DNA from: Acidisphaera sp. L21
GTDB taxonomy: Bacteria; Pseudomonadota; Alphaproteobacteria; Acetobacterales; Acetobacteraceae
Length of the DNA: 62,406 nucleotides
Reading direction: 5' to 3'
Assembly (NCBI RefSeq): GCF_009765685.1
Contig: NZ_LMUY01000096.1
Span: 2,525 to 64,930 of the forward strand
Below are positions 20,481 to 28,861 of the stretch, in pieces. Position 1 is the first letter of the stretch, and each line of letters opens with the position of its first letter. The notes under the pieces were generated by a model, which made no database searches, was not told where the DNA came from, and saw nothing but the letters and a program-made list of their open reading frames with translations. Both the position numbers and the translations under genes were made by a program.

Positions 20481-20945
20481 CTAGGCCCATATCGTCTCCG
20501 GGTCGTGATCCACGGTAAAATTCAATGAATTAGCGATAAAGCATTTCGCGTGCGCATCGTGATGCAGGGCCGCCAAAACCTGTTCGGATGGCGCCCCGGA
20601 TACGGTGACGCGCGGACGAAGCACGATTTTCGTAAATTTTCCTCCGCCGTCGGCGCCGACTTCCATGAAGCCCTCGGCCCGGTCCTCGTAGGCGGTCACC
20701 ACCACCTTGGCCGCGGCGCAGAGCCCGAGGAACCAGAGCATGTGACAGGCGGAGACGGATGCGACCAGAAGGTCCTCCGGATTGTGGCATGCCGGGTCAC
20801 CGCGGAAGGATGGGTCGGACGAACCGGCGATGGCCGGCTTGCCGGCGATCCGGATGTCGTGCCGTCGTTCGTAGCCGACGGGCGTGGCGGTGCCGTTTCC
20901 GGTGTTGCCGGTCCATTCGACGGTGGCGACGTAGTGGTGGGTCAT
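20481..20945 (-). CDS. OsmC-family peroxiredoxin-like protein
   Basis: 154 residues. Two redox cysteines are in place: SACHMLWFLGLCA (about 78-90) and DAHAKCFIANSL (about 136-147), the OsmC/Ohr pattern. GDPACHNPEDLLVASVSACH is the standard helix start of the family. OsmC proteins reduce organic or lipid hydroperoxides in the cytoplasm. The ATG at 20945 overlaps the stop of the upstream threonine dehydratase gene (ATGA), so they form one translation unit. The longer in-frame start at 20972 would lie deeper inside the upstream gene. Confidence 0.88.
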   Translation of the reverse strand: MTHHYVATVEWTGNTGNGTATPVGYERRHDIRIAGKPAIAGSSDPSFRGDPACHNPEDLLVASVSACHMLWFLGLCAAAKVVVTAYEDRAEGFMEVGADGGGKFTKIVLRPRVTVSGAPSEQVLAALHHDAHAKCFIANSLNFTVDHDPETIWA

Positions 20946-21868
20946 GGTAGCGCCACGATATTGGCGCCGCACAGGACCACACCTACCCGTTCCTCAGGCT
21001 GTGGCACGTAACGGCCAGACAGCAGGGCCGCCAGTGCCGCAGCGCCGCCGGGTTCGGATGCCACCCGGCAGCGTTCCCACAGGGCGCGCTGGGCGGCGAT
21101 GATGGCGTCGTCCGGGACCAGCACAGATTTTTCGACATACGCCTGGGCGATCGGGAACATCAGACTGCCGACCCGGCGTGGCGCCAGCGAGTCCGCAGCG
21201 ATACCTCCGCCCTCGGCATCCACCGGCTTCCCGGCAGCCAGCGCCCGGTTCAGCGTCGGGGCCAGCTCGGGCTCGACGCCGATCACGCGGGTGCGCCCCG
21301 CATACCAGGACGCGACGCCACCGATGAACCCGCCGCCGCCGACGGCGATGAGGACGGTGTCCAGATCCGGCGCCTGTTCTTCGAATTCCTGGCCCAGCGT
21401 GCCTTGGCCCATCAGGGTTTCCGGCGCGTCGAAGGCATGGATGGCGAGGCCGCCATGGGTGGCCAGGTGGGCTTCGCTGGCGGCCAACGCGTCCGCATAG
21501 GAGTCGCCGCCCACCACCAGGCGCGCACCGTAGGACCGGATGCGGTCCAGCTTGGCGGCAGACGCGATGGACGGCACGAAGATCGTCGCCGGCACCCCCA
21601 GCACTTGCGCCGCATACGCCACCGCCGCGCCGTGGTTGCCGCCGGACGCCGCCACCACGCCCTCCGCCGGCACCTCCCGCGTCAGCAGGCTGGCAAACGC
21701 GCCCCGCACCTTGAACGACCCGGTGTGCTGCAGGAACTCCAGCTTGAACGTGAGACCTGCGCAGGCCAACCCGAAATCCGCCGGCGCCAGCTGCATCACC
21801 GGGGTTTGCCGCACATAGGGGCGGATCCGCTCCCGTATCGCGTTGATGGCGGCGCGGTCGATGGTCAT
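20942..21868 (-). CDS. threonine/serine dehydratase (PLP fold type II)
   Basis: 308 residues. The PLP lysine is in [19 protein letters not shown], the substrate loop is [14 protein letters not shown], and the phosphate-binding glycine run is [13 protein letters not shown]. Length and lack of an ACT domain match catabolic threonine ammonia-lyases or serine/threonine racemase-type enzymes rather than biosynthetic IlvA. The start at 21868 is the ATG of [15 protein letters not shown]; the open frame extends upstream but into the guaA coding region. It is divergent from guaA and coupled to the downstream OsmC gene. Confidence 0.87.
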   Translation of the reverse strand: MTIDRAAINAIRERIRPYVRQTPVMQLAPADFGLACAGLTFKLEFLQHTGSFKVRGAFASLLTREVPAEGVVAASGGNHGAAVAYAAQVLGVPATIFVPSIASAAKLDRIRSYGARLVVGGDSYADALAASEAHLATHGGLAIHAFDAPETLMGQGTLGQEFEEQAPDLDTVLIAVGGGGFIGGVASWYAGRTRVIGVEPELAPTLNRALAAGKPVDAEGGGIAADSLAPRRVGSLMFPIAQAYVEKSVLVPDDAIIAAQRALWERCRVASEPGGAAALAALLSGRYVPQPEERVGVVLCGANIVALP

Positions 21869-21968
21869 GGCGTGTCGTCTCCAGCGTTTGCGCCCGTATA
21901 ATCCGCATGGCCGCCCAGCGGGAGAGGTTCGGGCTGGCATTTGCCCGCGCGTTGTGCTGGAAGGCGAC

Positions 21969-23537
21969 ATGATAGAGCTCGACAGGCATGACGAGCGTGT
22001 GCTCGTCCTCGATTTCGGTAGCCAGGTCACCCAGTTGATCGCGCGCCGCCTCCGCGAGAGCGGGATTTACTGTGAAATTTGGCCATTCAGCGCGGCCACC
22101 GACCGGATCGTGGCGTGGAAGCCCCGCGCGATTATCCTATCCGGCGGGCCGGCCAGCGTCACCGACCCGGCCAGCCCCCGCGCGCCCGACATCGTTTGGA
22201 CGCTCGGTGTGCCGGTGCTGGGCATCTGCTACGGGCAGCAATTGATGTGCGCCCAGCTCGGCGGCGCCGTCGAGTCGCACGGCGTGCAGGAATTCGGCCG
22301 CGCCTTCGTCGACATCACCCATGCCTGCCCGTTATTCGAGGATACCTGGACCGTTGGCGAGCGCGAACAGGTGTGGATGAGCCACGGCGACCGCGTCACC
22401 GCCCTGCCCCCCGGGTTCCACAGCGTCGCCGCCAGCGAAGGCGCCCCGTTCGCCGTGGTGGCCGACGAGACCCGGCGGTTCTACGGCGTGCAGTTCCATC
22501 CCGAAGTGGTGCACACCCCGCACGGCGCCGCGTTGCTGCGCAACTTTACGCACGCCGTCGCCGGGCTGCAGGGTGACTGGACGATGGCCGAGTTCCGGCA
22601 GGAAGCCATCGCCCGCATCCGCACCCAGGTCGGCACCGGCAAGGTGATTTGCGGCCTGTCCGGCGGCGTCGATTCCTCGGTGGCGGCGGTGCTGATCCAC
22701 GAGGCGATCGGCGACCAGCTCACCTGCATCTTCGTCGACCACGGCCTGCTGCGACGGGGCGAGGCGGAGGAGGTCGATGCGATGTTCCGCGACCGCTACA
22801 ACATCCGCCTGGTGCACCGCGACGCGTCCGAACTGTTCCTGAATGCGCTGGATGGCGTGGTCGACCCGGAGCAGAAGCGCAAGACCATCGGCGGCCTGTT
22901 CATCGATGTGTTCGAGGAGGAGGCGGCCAAGATCGGCGGCGCCGACTTCCTGGCGCAGGGCACGCTGTATCCCGACGTGATCGAGAGCGTGAGCGTGACC
23001 GGTGGCCCGAGCGTCACCATCAAGAGCCATCACAACGTCGGCGGACTCCCCGCCCGCATGCGGATGAAGCTGGTGGAACCGCTACGCGAGCTGTTCAAGG
23101 ACGAGGTGCGCAAGCTAGGCCGCGAGTTGGGCCTGCCGCATTCGCTGGTAGGGCGGCATCCCTTCCCCGGCCCCGGCCTCGCCATCCGCGTCCCCGGCGC
23201 CGCCGTCACCCGCACGAGCCTGGACACACTGCGCCACGTCGACGCGATCTTTCTGGAGGAGATCCGCACGGCCGGGTTGTACGACACGATCTGGCAGGCG
23301 TTTGCGGTGCTGTTGCCGGTACGCACGGTCGGCGTCATGGGCGATGGCCGCACCTACGACCAAGCCTGCGCCCTCCGCGCGGTGACAAGCACGGATGGGA
23401 TGACGGCCGAGTTCTACCCCTTCGACATGGGCTTCCTCAGCCGCGTCGCAACACGGATCGTGGGCGAGGTCCGCGGCGTGAACCGCGTGACCTACGACAT
23501 CACCAGCAAGCCGCCTGGGACGATCGAGTGGGAGTGA
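21969..23537 (+). CDS. guaA: GMP synthase (glutamine-hydrolysing)
   Basis: 522 residues. The N-terminal class I glutaminase domain has the nucleophile Cys87 in [10 protein letters not shown] and the HPEV His/Glu pair near residue 178. The ATP-pyrophosphatase domain has GLSGGVDSS (about 229-237). The C-terminal dimerisation domain ends in the canonical [10 protein letters not shown]. It converts XMP to GMP. ATG 21969 follows GGAAGG; the frame is open further upstream but overlaps the divergent dehydratase gene. A housekeeping gene of full normal length, ending at a very strong hairpin. Confidence 0.97.
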   Translation: MIELDRHDERVLVLDFGSQVTQLIARRLRESGIYCEIWPFSAATDRIVAWKPRAIILSGGPASVTDPASPRAPDIVWTLGVPVLGICYGQQLMCAQLGGAVESHGVQEFGRAFVDITHACPLFEDTWTVGEREQVWMSHGDRVTALPPGFHSVAASEGAPFAVVADETRRFYGVQFHPEVVHTPHGAALLRNFTHAVAGLQGDWTMAEFRQEAIARIRTQVGTGKVICGLSGGVDSSVAAVLIHEAIGDQLTCIFVDHGLLRRGEAEEVDAMFRDRYNIRLVHRDASELFLNALDGVVDPEQKRKTIGGLFIDVFEEEAAKIGGADFLAQGTLYPDVIESVSVTGGPSVTIKSHHNVGGLPARMRMKLVEPLRELFKDEVRKLGRELGLPHSLVGRHPFPGPGLAIRVPGAAVTRTSLDTLRHVDAIFLEEIRTAGLYDTIWQAFAVLLPVRTVGVMGDGRTYDQACALRAVTSTDGMTAEFYPFDMGFLSRVATRIVGEVRGVNRVTYDITSKPPGTIEWE

Positions 23538-23547
23538 GGGGATATTG

Positions 23548-23586
23548 GGTCGCGCGCGCTGCCCGAACCAGCTAGCGCGCGCGACC
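23548..23586. terminator. 13-bp-stem bidirectional terminator after guaA
   Basis: GGTCGCGCGCGCT / AGCGCGCGCGACC: perfect 13-bp arms with a 13-nt loop, starting 11 bp after the guaA stop and ending 35 bp from the stop of the convergent reductase gene. Confidence 0.7.
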
Positions 23587-23620
23587 AGTTCTTGGCGTCG
23601 ATCACACCGTCGTAGATCGA

Positions 23621-24220
23621 TTACTGCACCGTCTTGAACAAATCCTGGAAGATGAGCGGGCCCCAAACCCGGCCGCGAGCGTGCACCAGCGCCCCACCTT
23701 CGTTGAGCTTTCCCAACTTGACGGGTGCGAACCCGAGTTGCTTGGCCAAGGCCGCCACGGGTGCGATCGCGTCGTCGTCGTCGCTCGATAGAAATATCAC
23801 GCGGTGGCCGCCCTCGACGGCCGGATCCGCGGCCAGGGTGGCCGCGATCAGGTGATTGAAGCCTTTGACGAATTTGGCGCCGGTGAATGCCTTCGCGACG
23901 TAGGCGGAGGACAGGAGGCCGTCCAGTTCTTCCAGGGGCACCTGTGCATTCATCGCGTCGATGACTGTCTTGCCGTTCCAACTCGGCAGGGCCTTGGCAA
24001 CCTCGCGATGCTCCCCGAACGGGACTGCCAAGATGATCGTGTCGGCCTCAAGTGCCTCCTGCAGCGACTTGGCGATGACCGTGGGTCCAATCACTCGGGC
24101 CTGTGGCGCCAATGCCTCGGGTGGCCGGCGGCTCGCGACGGTCACGTCGATGTTTTTACGGGCGAAGGCGTGGGCGAGCGCCTGGCCTATCGCGCCGAAG
24201 CCGACAATCGCATAGCTCAT
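23621..24220 (-). CDS. NADP-binding oxidoreductase (F420-dependent NADP reductase-like)
   Basis: 199 residues starting [20 protein letters not shown], an N-terminal Rossmann GxGxxG with a following VTVASRR that favours NADP(H). The rest (FLSSDDDDAIAPVAALAKQLGF) matches small NAD(P)-binding F420-oxidoreductase-like proteins, which often act as dinucleotide reductases in catabolic modules. GGAGC lies 8 nt upstream of ATG 24220. A 40-bp gap separates it from the SDR gene upstream on the same strand, so the two are probably one transcript. No substrate can be named. Confidence 0.8.
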   Translation of the reverse strand: MSYAIVGFGAIGQALAHAFARKNIDVTVASRRPPEALAPQARVIGPTVIAKSLQEALEADTIILAVPFGEHREVAKALPSWNGKTVIDAMNAQVPLEELDGLLSSAYVAKAFTGAKFVKGFNHLIAATLAADPAVEGGHRVIFLSSDDDDAIAPVAALAKQLGFAPVKLGKLNEGGALVHARGRVWGPLIFQDLFKTVQ

Positions 24221-24260
24221 GATGTTGCTCCAATTCGTATTGATATTGATTTTCAACCGT

Positions 24261-24995
24261 TCAGATGGCCGAGAAGCCGCCGTCGACGGACAACTCCACC
24301 CCATTCACGAAGCTCGAATCGTCCGACGCGAGAAACAGCGCGACCGCTGCAATTTCCTCAGGGCGACCCATCTTGCCGCGCGGTATCAGGGATTCGAACA
24401 TCTGCTTCGCCTCCTCGGTGAGAACTTGGTCCTGCATTGGCGTGGCGATCGGCCCCGGGCTCAGCACGTTCACCCGGATGTTCCTGCCCTTCAATTCGTT
24501 GAGCCAAGTGCGGGCGAACGAGCGCAATGCCGCCTTGCTCGCCGCATACACGCCGTAACCAGGAAAGCCTTTCACCGACGCGACCGACCCGGTCATGAAG
24601 ATCGATCCGCCATCGTTGAAGAGCGGCAACGCCTTCTGAACCGTAAACAGCGTGCCGCGCGTATTCAGGCCGAAGGTCGCATCGAAATGCTGCTCGGTGA
24701 TCTCGCCCAGCGGTACGGCTTCGCCGATGCCAGCGCTTGCATACAGGACGTCGATCCTGCTCTTTTCCCGCTTCACCGTGTCGAACAGACGGTCTAGGTC
24801 GTCGAGATTGGCAGCGTCGCCGCGCACCCCGGTGACGTTCCGGCCGATCAGCTTGACGGCCTCGTCGAGCGTCTCCTGCTTTCGGCCCGTGATGAAAACA
24901 TAGGCGCCTTCTTCGACGAACAGCTTGGCGCTCGCCAGGGCCATGCCGCTCGATCCACCCGTCACGACTGCAACCTTACCCTCAAGCTTGCCCAT
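24261..24995 (-). CDS. short-chain dehydrogenase/reductase (SDR)
   Basis: 244 residues: cofactor motif TGGSSGMALA (about 13-22), NAG-equivalent YASAGIG, catalytic Ser in TGSVASVKG and the YxxxK pair in YGVYAASKAAL, then the SPGPIATPMQ loop, all standard for classical SDRs. It is divergent from a LysR regulator and followed by a small NADP reductase. This regulator-SDR-reductase trio is a common mobile module in proteobacteria. The direction of catalysis and the substrate are unknown. Confidence 0.88.
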   Translation of the reverse strand: MGKLEGKVAVVTGGSSGMALASAKLFVEEGAYVFITGRKQETLDEAVKLIGRNVTGVRGDAANLDDLDRLFDTVKREKSRIDVLYASAGIGEAVPLGEITEQHFDATFGLNTRGTLFTVQKALPLFNDGGSIFMTGSVASVKGFPGYGVYAASKAALRSFARTWLNELKGRNIRVNVLSPGPIATPMQDQVLTEEAKQMFESLIPRGKMGRPEEIAAVALFLASDDSSFVNGVELSVDGGFSAI

Positions 24996-25095
24996 AACTT
25001 ATCCCTTCGTGGTGTCGGGACAGCATCTGCCCCGGAGACCCCGAGTTGGGTCTGTCGGCGCCGGGCGTTGAGTGCAGAAGCGCGCACATCGGTGG

Positions 25096-25185
25096 TGCAA
25101 AATCGAACCGGCTGGACGATTGACCCGATTCGGTTTGGCCAGCGTCCGCGGCTTGCACCTGGGCCGCTTTTGTCTGCACAATCGA
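25096..25185. promoter_or_regulatory. direct repeats in the LysR/SDR divergent gap
   Basis: TGCAAAATCGA (25096-25106) and TGCACAATCGA (25175-25185) are 11-bp direct repeats differing at one base, in the 267-bp gap 24996-25262 between the SDR and LysR genes. They are candidate regulator sites. The rest of the gap shows no clear promoter. Confidence 0.35.
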
Positions 25186-25237
25186 TGAAGACCGCCCGCC
25201 CTGCCGGTCCATGTGTTAGACCTGAGCCTCGGAGGGC

Positions 25238-25251
25238 GCACCGCGCGGTGC
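25238..25251. promoter_or_regulatory. 14-bp perfect palindrome before the LysR gene
   Basis: GCACCGCGCGGTGC, 11 bp upstream of the LysR ATG and overlapping its ribosome-binding region. It could be an autoregulatory operator or an mRNA hairpin that masks the start. Confidence 0.4.
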
Positions 25252-25262
25252 GGGATTGCACC

Positions 25263-26156
25263 ATGATCGACTGGGACGACGTTCGCTATTTTCTTGCCGT
25301 CGCACGCGGAGGCTCGGTGCGGGCGGCCGCCGAGCGCCTCGGCGTGAACCACGCCACCGTGCTGCGACGCATCGCCCAGCTGGAGGAACGCCTCGGGGTC
25401 CAGATGTTTGATAAGCGGCCGTCGGGCTACCGTCTGACGGAGGCCGGCGAGGAAGTCCTCGAGTTTGCCGACCAGATGGAAGCGTCGTCGCACCGGCTGG
25501 AGACCCGCGTTTTCGGACGCGACCAGAGCGTGCGTGGACTGCTGCGGGTTACGCTGCCGCCGCCCCTCGCGACACACCTGCTCATGCCGGGCTTCGCCGA
25601 TTTCGTGCGTCTGCATCCGGAGATCGAGATGGAAATCCTGTCGTCCGGCGAGCTGGCAAATCTGACCAACCGAGAGGCCGACGTCGCGATCCGCGTCGTC
25701 TACGACCGCAAAACCCTGCCGCTCAATCTTCACGGCATGAAGGGACCGGAGTTGTTCGGCGGCGTCTACATGTCCCGCGATGCACTCGCCGCGTGGCGTG
25801 AGGATGCGCCTTACCCCCTGCGGTGGATCGTCATAAGCCTTCATGGAATCCCGAGCTGGGCGAGCGAGGGGGAGGTTCGCACCACAGGGGTGCCATTCAA
25901 GACCACGGACGCCGAGGCGCAGATCGTTGCTGTGCAGCAAGGGATCGGGATAACGACACTGCCGTGCTTCGTTGGCGATGCCGACCCTCTTCTTGTGAGG
26001 GTGCCGGGAACGGATCTGCACCTGTACGGCGCGGTGTGGCTCCTCACCCAGGGGGAGGCACGTAAGACAAAGCGCGTGCGGCTGTTTACCGAATTCGTAT
26101 CGCGCAGGCTCGCGGCTTACGCGCCGCTTCTCGCGGGATTGCCGAACACGCCGTGA
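25263..26156 (+). CDS. LysR-family transcriptional regulator
   Basis: 297 residues from ATG 25263 (MIDWDDVRYFLAVARGGSVR). The HTH is AAAERLGVNHATVLRRIAQLEERLGVQMFDKRPSGYRLT; the effector domain starts near residue 92 (GLLRVTLPPPLATHLL) and has the usual IGITTLPCFVGD block. It is divergent from the SDR-reductase pair, which it most likely controls, as LysR regulators typically control an oppositely oriented neighbour. The frame extends upstream of 25263, but that part is promoter DNA. GC content and codon choice look slightly less extreme than the surroundings (impression only). Confidence 0.9.
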   Translation: MIDWDDVRYFLAVARGGSVRAAAERLGVNHATVLRRIAQLEERLGVQMFDKRPSGYRLTEAGEEVLEFADQMEASSHRLETRVFGRDQSVRGLLRVTLPPPLATHLLMPGFADFVRLHPEIEMEILSSGELANLTNREADVAIRVVYDRKTLPLNLHGMKGPELFGGVYMSRDALAAWREDAPYPLRWIVISLHGIPSWASEGEVRTTGVPFKTTDAEAQIVAVQQGIGITTLPCFVGDADPLLVRVPGTDLHLYGAVWLLTQGEARKTKRVRLFTEFVSRRLAAYAPLLAGLPNTP

Positions 26157-26313
26157 CGCTCCCTCGGCAGGGCACAAAAGTGGTCGGCAGCTTTGCCGCC
26201 GACACCCTCGCGGATGACAAACCGCCCCCATCAATCGTCACCTCCACCGTTAGCGGCTTTGACCGGCCAATTCGTTTGCCGTAATCGCCTACGATCGAAT
26301 GGGAGTAAGCACC

Positions 26314-27492
26314 GTGGCACGTAAGACAGGCCGTCAGTTCTTCGCCAATCCGGGGCCGACGAATATCCCCGACAGCATTCTGCGGGCGATGGACCGACCC
26401 ACCATCGACTTCATGGACGGCGAATTCGCCGAATTATTCAACACCGCCGTGGGCGGCCTGAAGCGGGTCCTGCGCACGACCGGGGACGTGTTCATCTACA
26501 CCGCCTCCGGCCATGGCTCGTGGGAGGCCACGCTGGTCAACCTGTTCTCCCCCGGGGATCTGGTGCTGGTCGTGGAAACCGGGTGGTTCAGCGAGGGCTG
26601 GGCGGCCATGGCGGCCAAGTTCGGGCTACGCACCAAAACGGTCGCGGCCCCCGATTGGCGCCGCGGCGTGGAATATGCCGCGATCACCGCGGCGCTGAAG
26701 GAGACGCCCGAGGCGAAGGGCGTGCTGTGCGTGCATAACGAAACGGCGACCGGCATGATGCTGGACCTGCCCTCGGTCCGCGCCGCGATCGACTCCGCCG
26801 GGTCGGACGCGCTGCTGCTGGTGGACACCATCTCCTCCCTCGGCTCGCTGGAATTCCGGTTCGACGATTGGGGCATCGATGCCGCCGTGGGTGGCAGCCA
26901 GAAGGGGCTGATGCTGCCGACCGGCTGCTCGTTCACCGCGGTGTCGGCCAAGGCGATGAAGGTGCATGCGTCGTCGACGATGGCCCGCCACTATTTCGAC
27001 TGGTCGGAGATGACGAAGCGCTCGTTCCGCGCCTTCATGGGCACCATCCCCACCGGCATGTTCTACGGCCTGGCCGAATCGGTGCGGTTGATCGAGTTGG
27101 AGGGGTTGGACGGCGTCATCACCCGGCACCATCGCCTGGCCGAGGGCGTCCGCCGCGCCGTGCGCACCTGGTCCGGCAATGTCGGCGGGCCTGAGCTGTT
27201 TTGCCTGTCGCCGGATCGCCTGTCCGACTCGGTGACCGCGATCAAGTTCCCCGAGGGCTTCAACTCCGACGCCGTCCGCAAGACCGCGCTGGAGAAGTTC
27301 AACGTGTCCACCGGCGGTGGATTGGGCAAGCTGGGCGGCCAGGTGATGCGGATCGGCCATCTGGGCGATCTGAACGAGCCGATGATCCTGGGCACGCTGG
27401 GCGCGGTGGAAATGAGCCTGAAGATCAACGGCGTGCCGCACGGGCGCGGCGGCGTGGATGCGGCGATGGAGTATCTCGCCGAAGCCGCCTGA
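26314..27492 (+). CDS. serine-glyoxylate / alanine-glyoxylate aminotransferase family protein
   Basis: 392 residues from GTG 26314, preceded by GGGAG 8 nt upstream. An in-frame ATG at 26299 has no ribosome-binding site and would contain that GGGAG, so the GTG is preferred. It is a fold-type I PLP enzyme: FANPGPTNIPDSILRAM start, ASGHGSWEATL, VDTISSLGSLEFRFDDWGID with the PLP-binding Asp region, and the PLP lysine in VGGSQKGLMLPTG. SgaA-type enzymes transfer the amino group of serine or alanine to glyoxylate. It is followed after 28 bp by a beta-lactamase-fold hydrolase gene. Confidence 0.88.
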   Translation: MARKTGRQFFANPGPTNIPDSILRAMDRPTIDFMDGEFAELFNTAVGGLKRVLRTTGDVFIYTASGHGSWEATLVNLFSPGDLVLVVETGWFSEGWAAMAAKFGLRTKTVAAPDWRRGVEYAAITAALKETPEAKGVLCVHNETATGMMLDLPSVRAAIDSAGSDALLLVDTISSLGSLEFRFDDWGIDAAVGGSQKGLMLPTGCSFTAVSAKAMKVHASSTMARHYFDWSEMTKRSFRAFMGTIPTGMFYGLAESVRLIELEGLDGVITRHHRLAEGVRRAVRTWSGNVGGPELFCLSPDRLSDSVTAIKFPEGFNSDAVRKTALEKFNVSTGGGLGKLGGQVMRIGHLGDLNEPMILGTLGAVEMSLKINGVPHGRGGVDAAMEYLAEAA

Positions 27493-27520
27493 TCCACGCC
27501 GAACGGAGGAAACGACCCCA

Positions 27521-28672
27521 ATGAGCCAGAGACTGGCCGATATACTACAGGCGGCGGTGGCTCGTGGGGACGTGCCCGGCGCCGTGGCGATGGCGACGGA
27601 TGGCACCAGCACGCTCTGCCAGGCGGCCGCCGGGGTGCGGCAGTTTGGCGGCGACGTGCCGATGACGCTGGACACGATCTTCTGGATTGCCTCGCTGACC
27701 AAGGCGGTGACCTCGATCGCGGCGATGCAGTTGGTGGAACAGGGCTGCATCGGGCTGTGGGATCCGTTGGGTCCGATCGTGCCGAAGTTGGCCGATCTGC
27801 AGGTGCTGACCGGGTTCGACGACGCCGGGCAGCCGGTGCTGCGCCCTGCCCGGCGTGAGGTGACGCTACACGACCTGCTGACCCATACCTCGGGCTTCTG
27901 CCAGGAAGTCTGGAACCCCAACATTCGCCGCTACATCGAGGTGACGGGCGTCCCCACCTCCGCCAGCGGGCTGAACGCGGCGCTGGATCGCCCCCTGGCC
28001 TTCGACCCGGGGGACCGCTGGGAATACGGCATCGGCATCGACTGGGCCGGCAAGGTGGTGGAGGCGGTGAGCGGGCAAGGGCTGGGCGCCTATTTCGCCG
28101 AGCATATTTTCGGTCCGCTGGGCATGGTGGACACCCAATTCGGCCGGCCGGACAGTGACCGGGTCGCGTCCAGCCATACCCGCCTGCCAGATGGCGGGCT
28201 GAAGCCCGGCAGTTCCGGGCGTCCTGGCAAGCCGGAGCTGGAGGGCGGCGGCGGTGGCCTCTACTCCACCGCATCCGACTATTTGAAGCTGTTGGCGATG
28301 TTGCTGCGGGGCGGCGACAATTTGCTACGGCCAGACACGGTGGCGTCGATGATGCGCAACCAGATCGCGCCCATCGCGGTGCGGGCGCTACCAACCGAGA
28401 TGCCACACCTGTCGAATGACGCGGAGTTCTTCCCCGGAGTGGCGAAAGGCTGGGGCTACGGGTTCATGACGACGAGCACTGCCGGGCATGCCGGTCGTGC
28501 GGCCAACAGCGTCGCGTGGGCCGGGCTGGCCAATTGCTACTACTGGTTGGACCCAAGCAGCCGCATAGCTGGCGTGCTGATGGCGCAGCTTCTACCCTTT
28601 GCCGACCCGGCGGTGCTGGGGTTGTTCGACGCTTTCGAGACGAGCGTCTACGAGGCCCAACAAAACCGCTAG
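27521..28672 (+). CDS. serine hydrolase of the class C beta-lactamase / esterase fold
   Basis: 383 residues. The nucleophile motif SxxK is in WIASLTKAVTS (about 60-70). A YGIGID block stands for the YxN element, and the His-Thr/Gly strand is probably in MTTSTAGHAGRAANSVAWAG near the C-terminus. There is no signal peptide, so it is cytoplasmic and more likely an esterase or amidase than an antibiotic-resistance enzyme. GGAGGA lies 10 nt before ATG 27521. It shares a transcript with the upstream aminotransferase. Substrate unknown. Confidence 0.87.
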   Translation: MSQRLADILQAAVARGDVPGAVAMATDGTSTLCQAAAGVRQFGGDVPMTLDTIFWIASLTKAVTSIAAMQLVEQGCIGLWDPLGPIVPKLADLQVLTGFDDAGQPVLRPARREVTLHDLLTHTSGFCQEVWNPNIRRYIEVTGVPTSASGLNAALDRPLAFDPGDRWEYGIGIDWAGKVVEAVSGQGLGAYFAEHIFGPLGMVDTQFGRPDSDRVASSHTRLPDGGLKPGSSGRPGKPELEGGGGGLYSTASDYLKLLAMLLRGGDNLLRPDTVASMMRNQIAPIAVRALPTEMPHLSNDAEFFPGVAKGWGYGFMTTSTAGHAGRAANSVAWAGLANCYYWLDPSSRIAGVLMAQLLPFADPAVLGLFDAFETSVYEAQQNR

Positions 28673-28783
28673 TGTTCCCGTTTTGTTTTCGTGTTAGACC
28701 CCTGTTCGTCGCTCTGTTGGGGTTCTTAGCATCATGATCCAGCGCAAACCGAACCGCCACATGCAAGCTCAAAAACCTTCGCA

Positions 28784-28799
28784 ACACATTATATAGCGG
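28784..28799. promoter_or_regulatory. possible NrdR box / AT-rich promoter element before nrdA
   Basis: ACACATTATATAGCGG matches the NrdR-box consensus (ACACWATATATWGTGT) at about 12 of 16 positions, 63 bp before the nrdA start. NrdR boxes usually come in pairs about 31 bp apart; a second element (CCAC...GGTGG, 28812-28830) is at a fitting distance but is a poor match. It may simply be the -10 region. Confidence 0.35.
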
Positions 28800-28861
28800 T
28801 TGGCGGCGGCTCCACGACTACATAAGGTGGGGGCCGTTCTGTGGGTGATGGAGTCGGTGCG

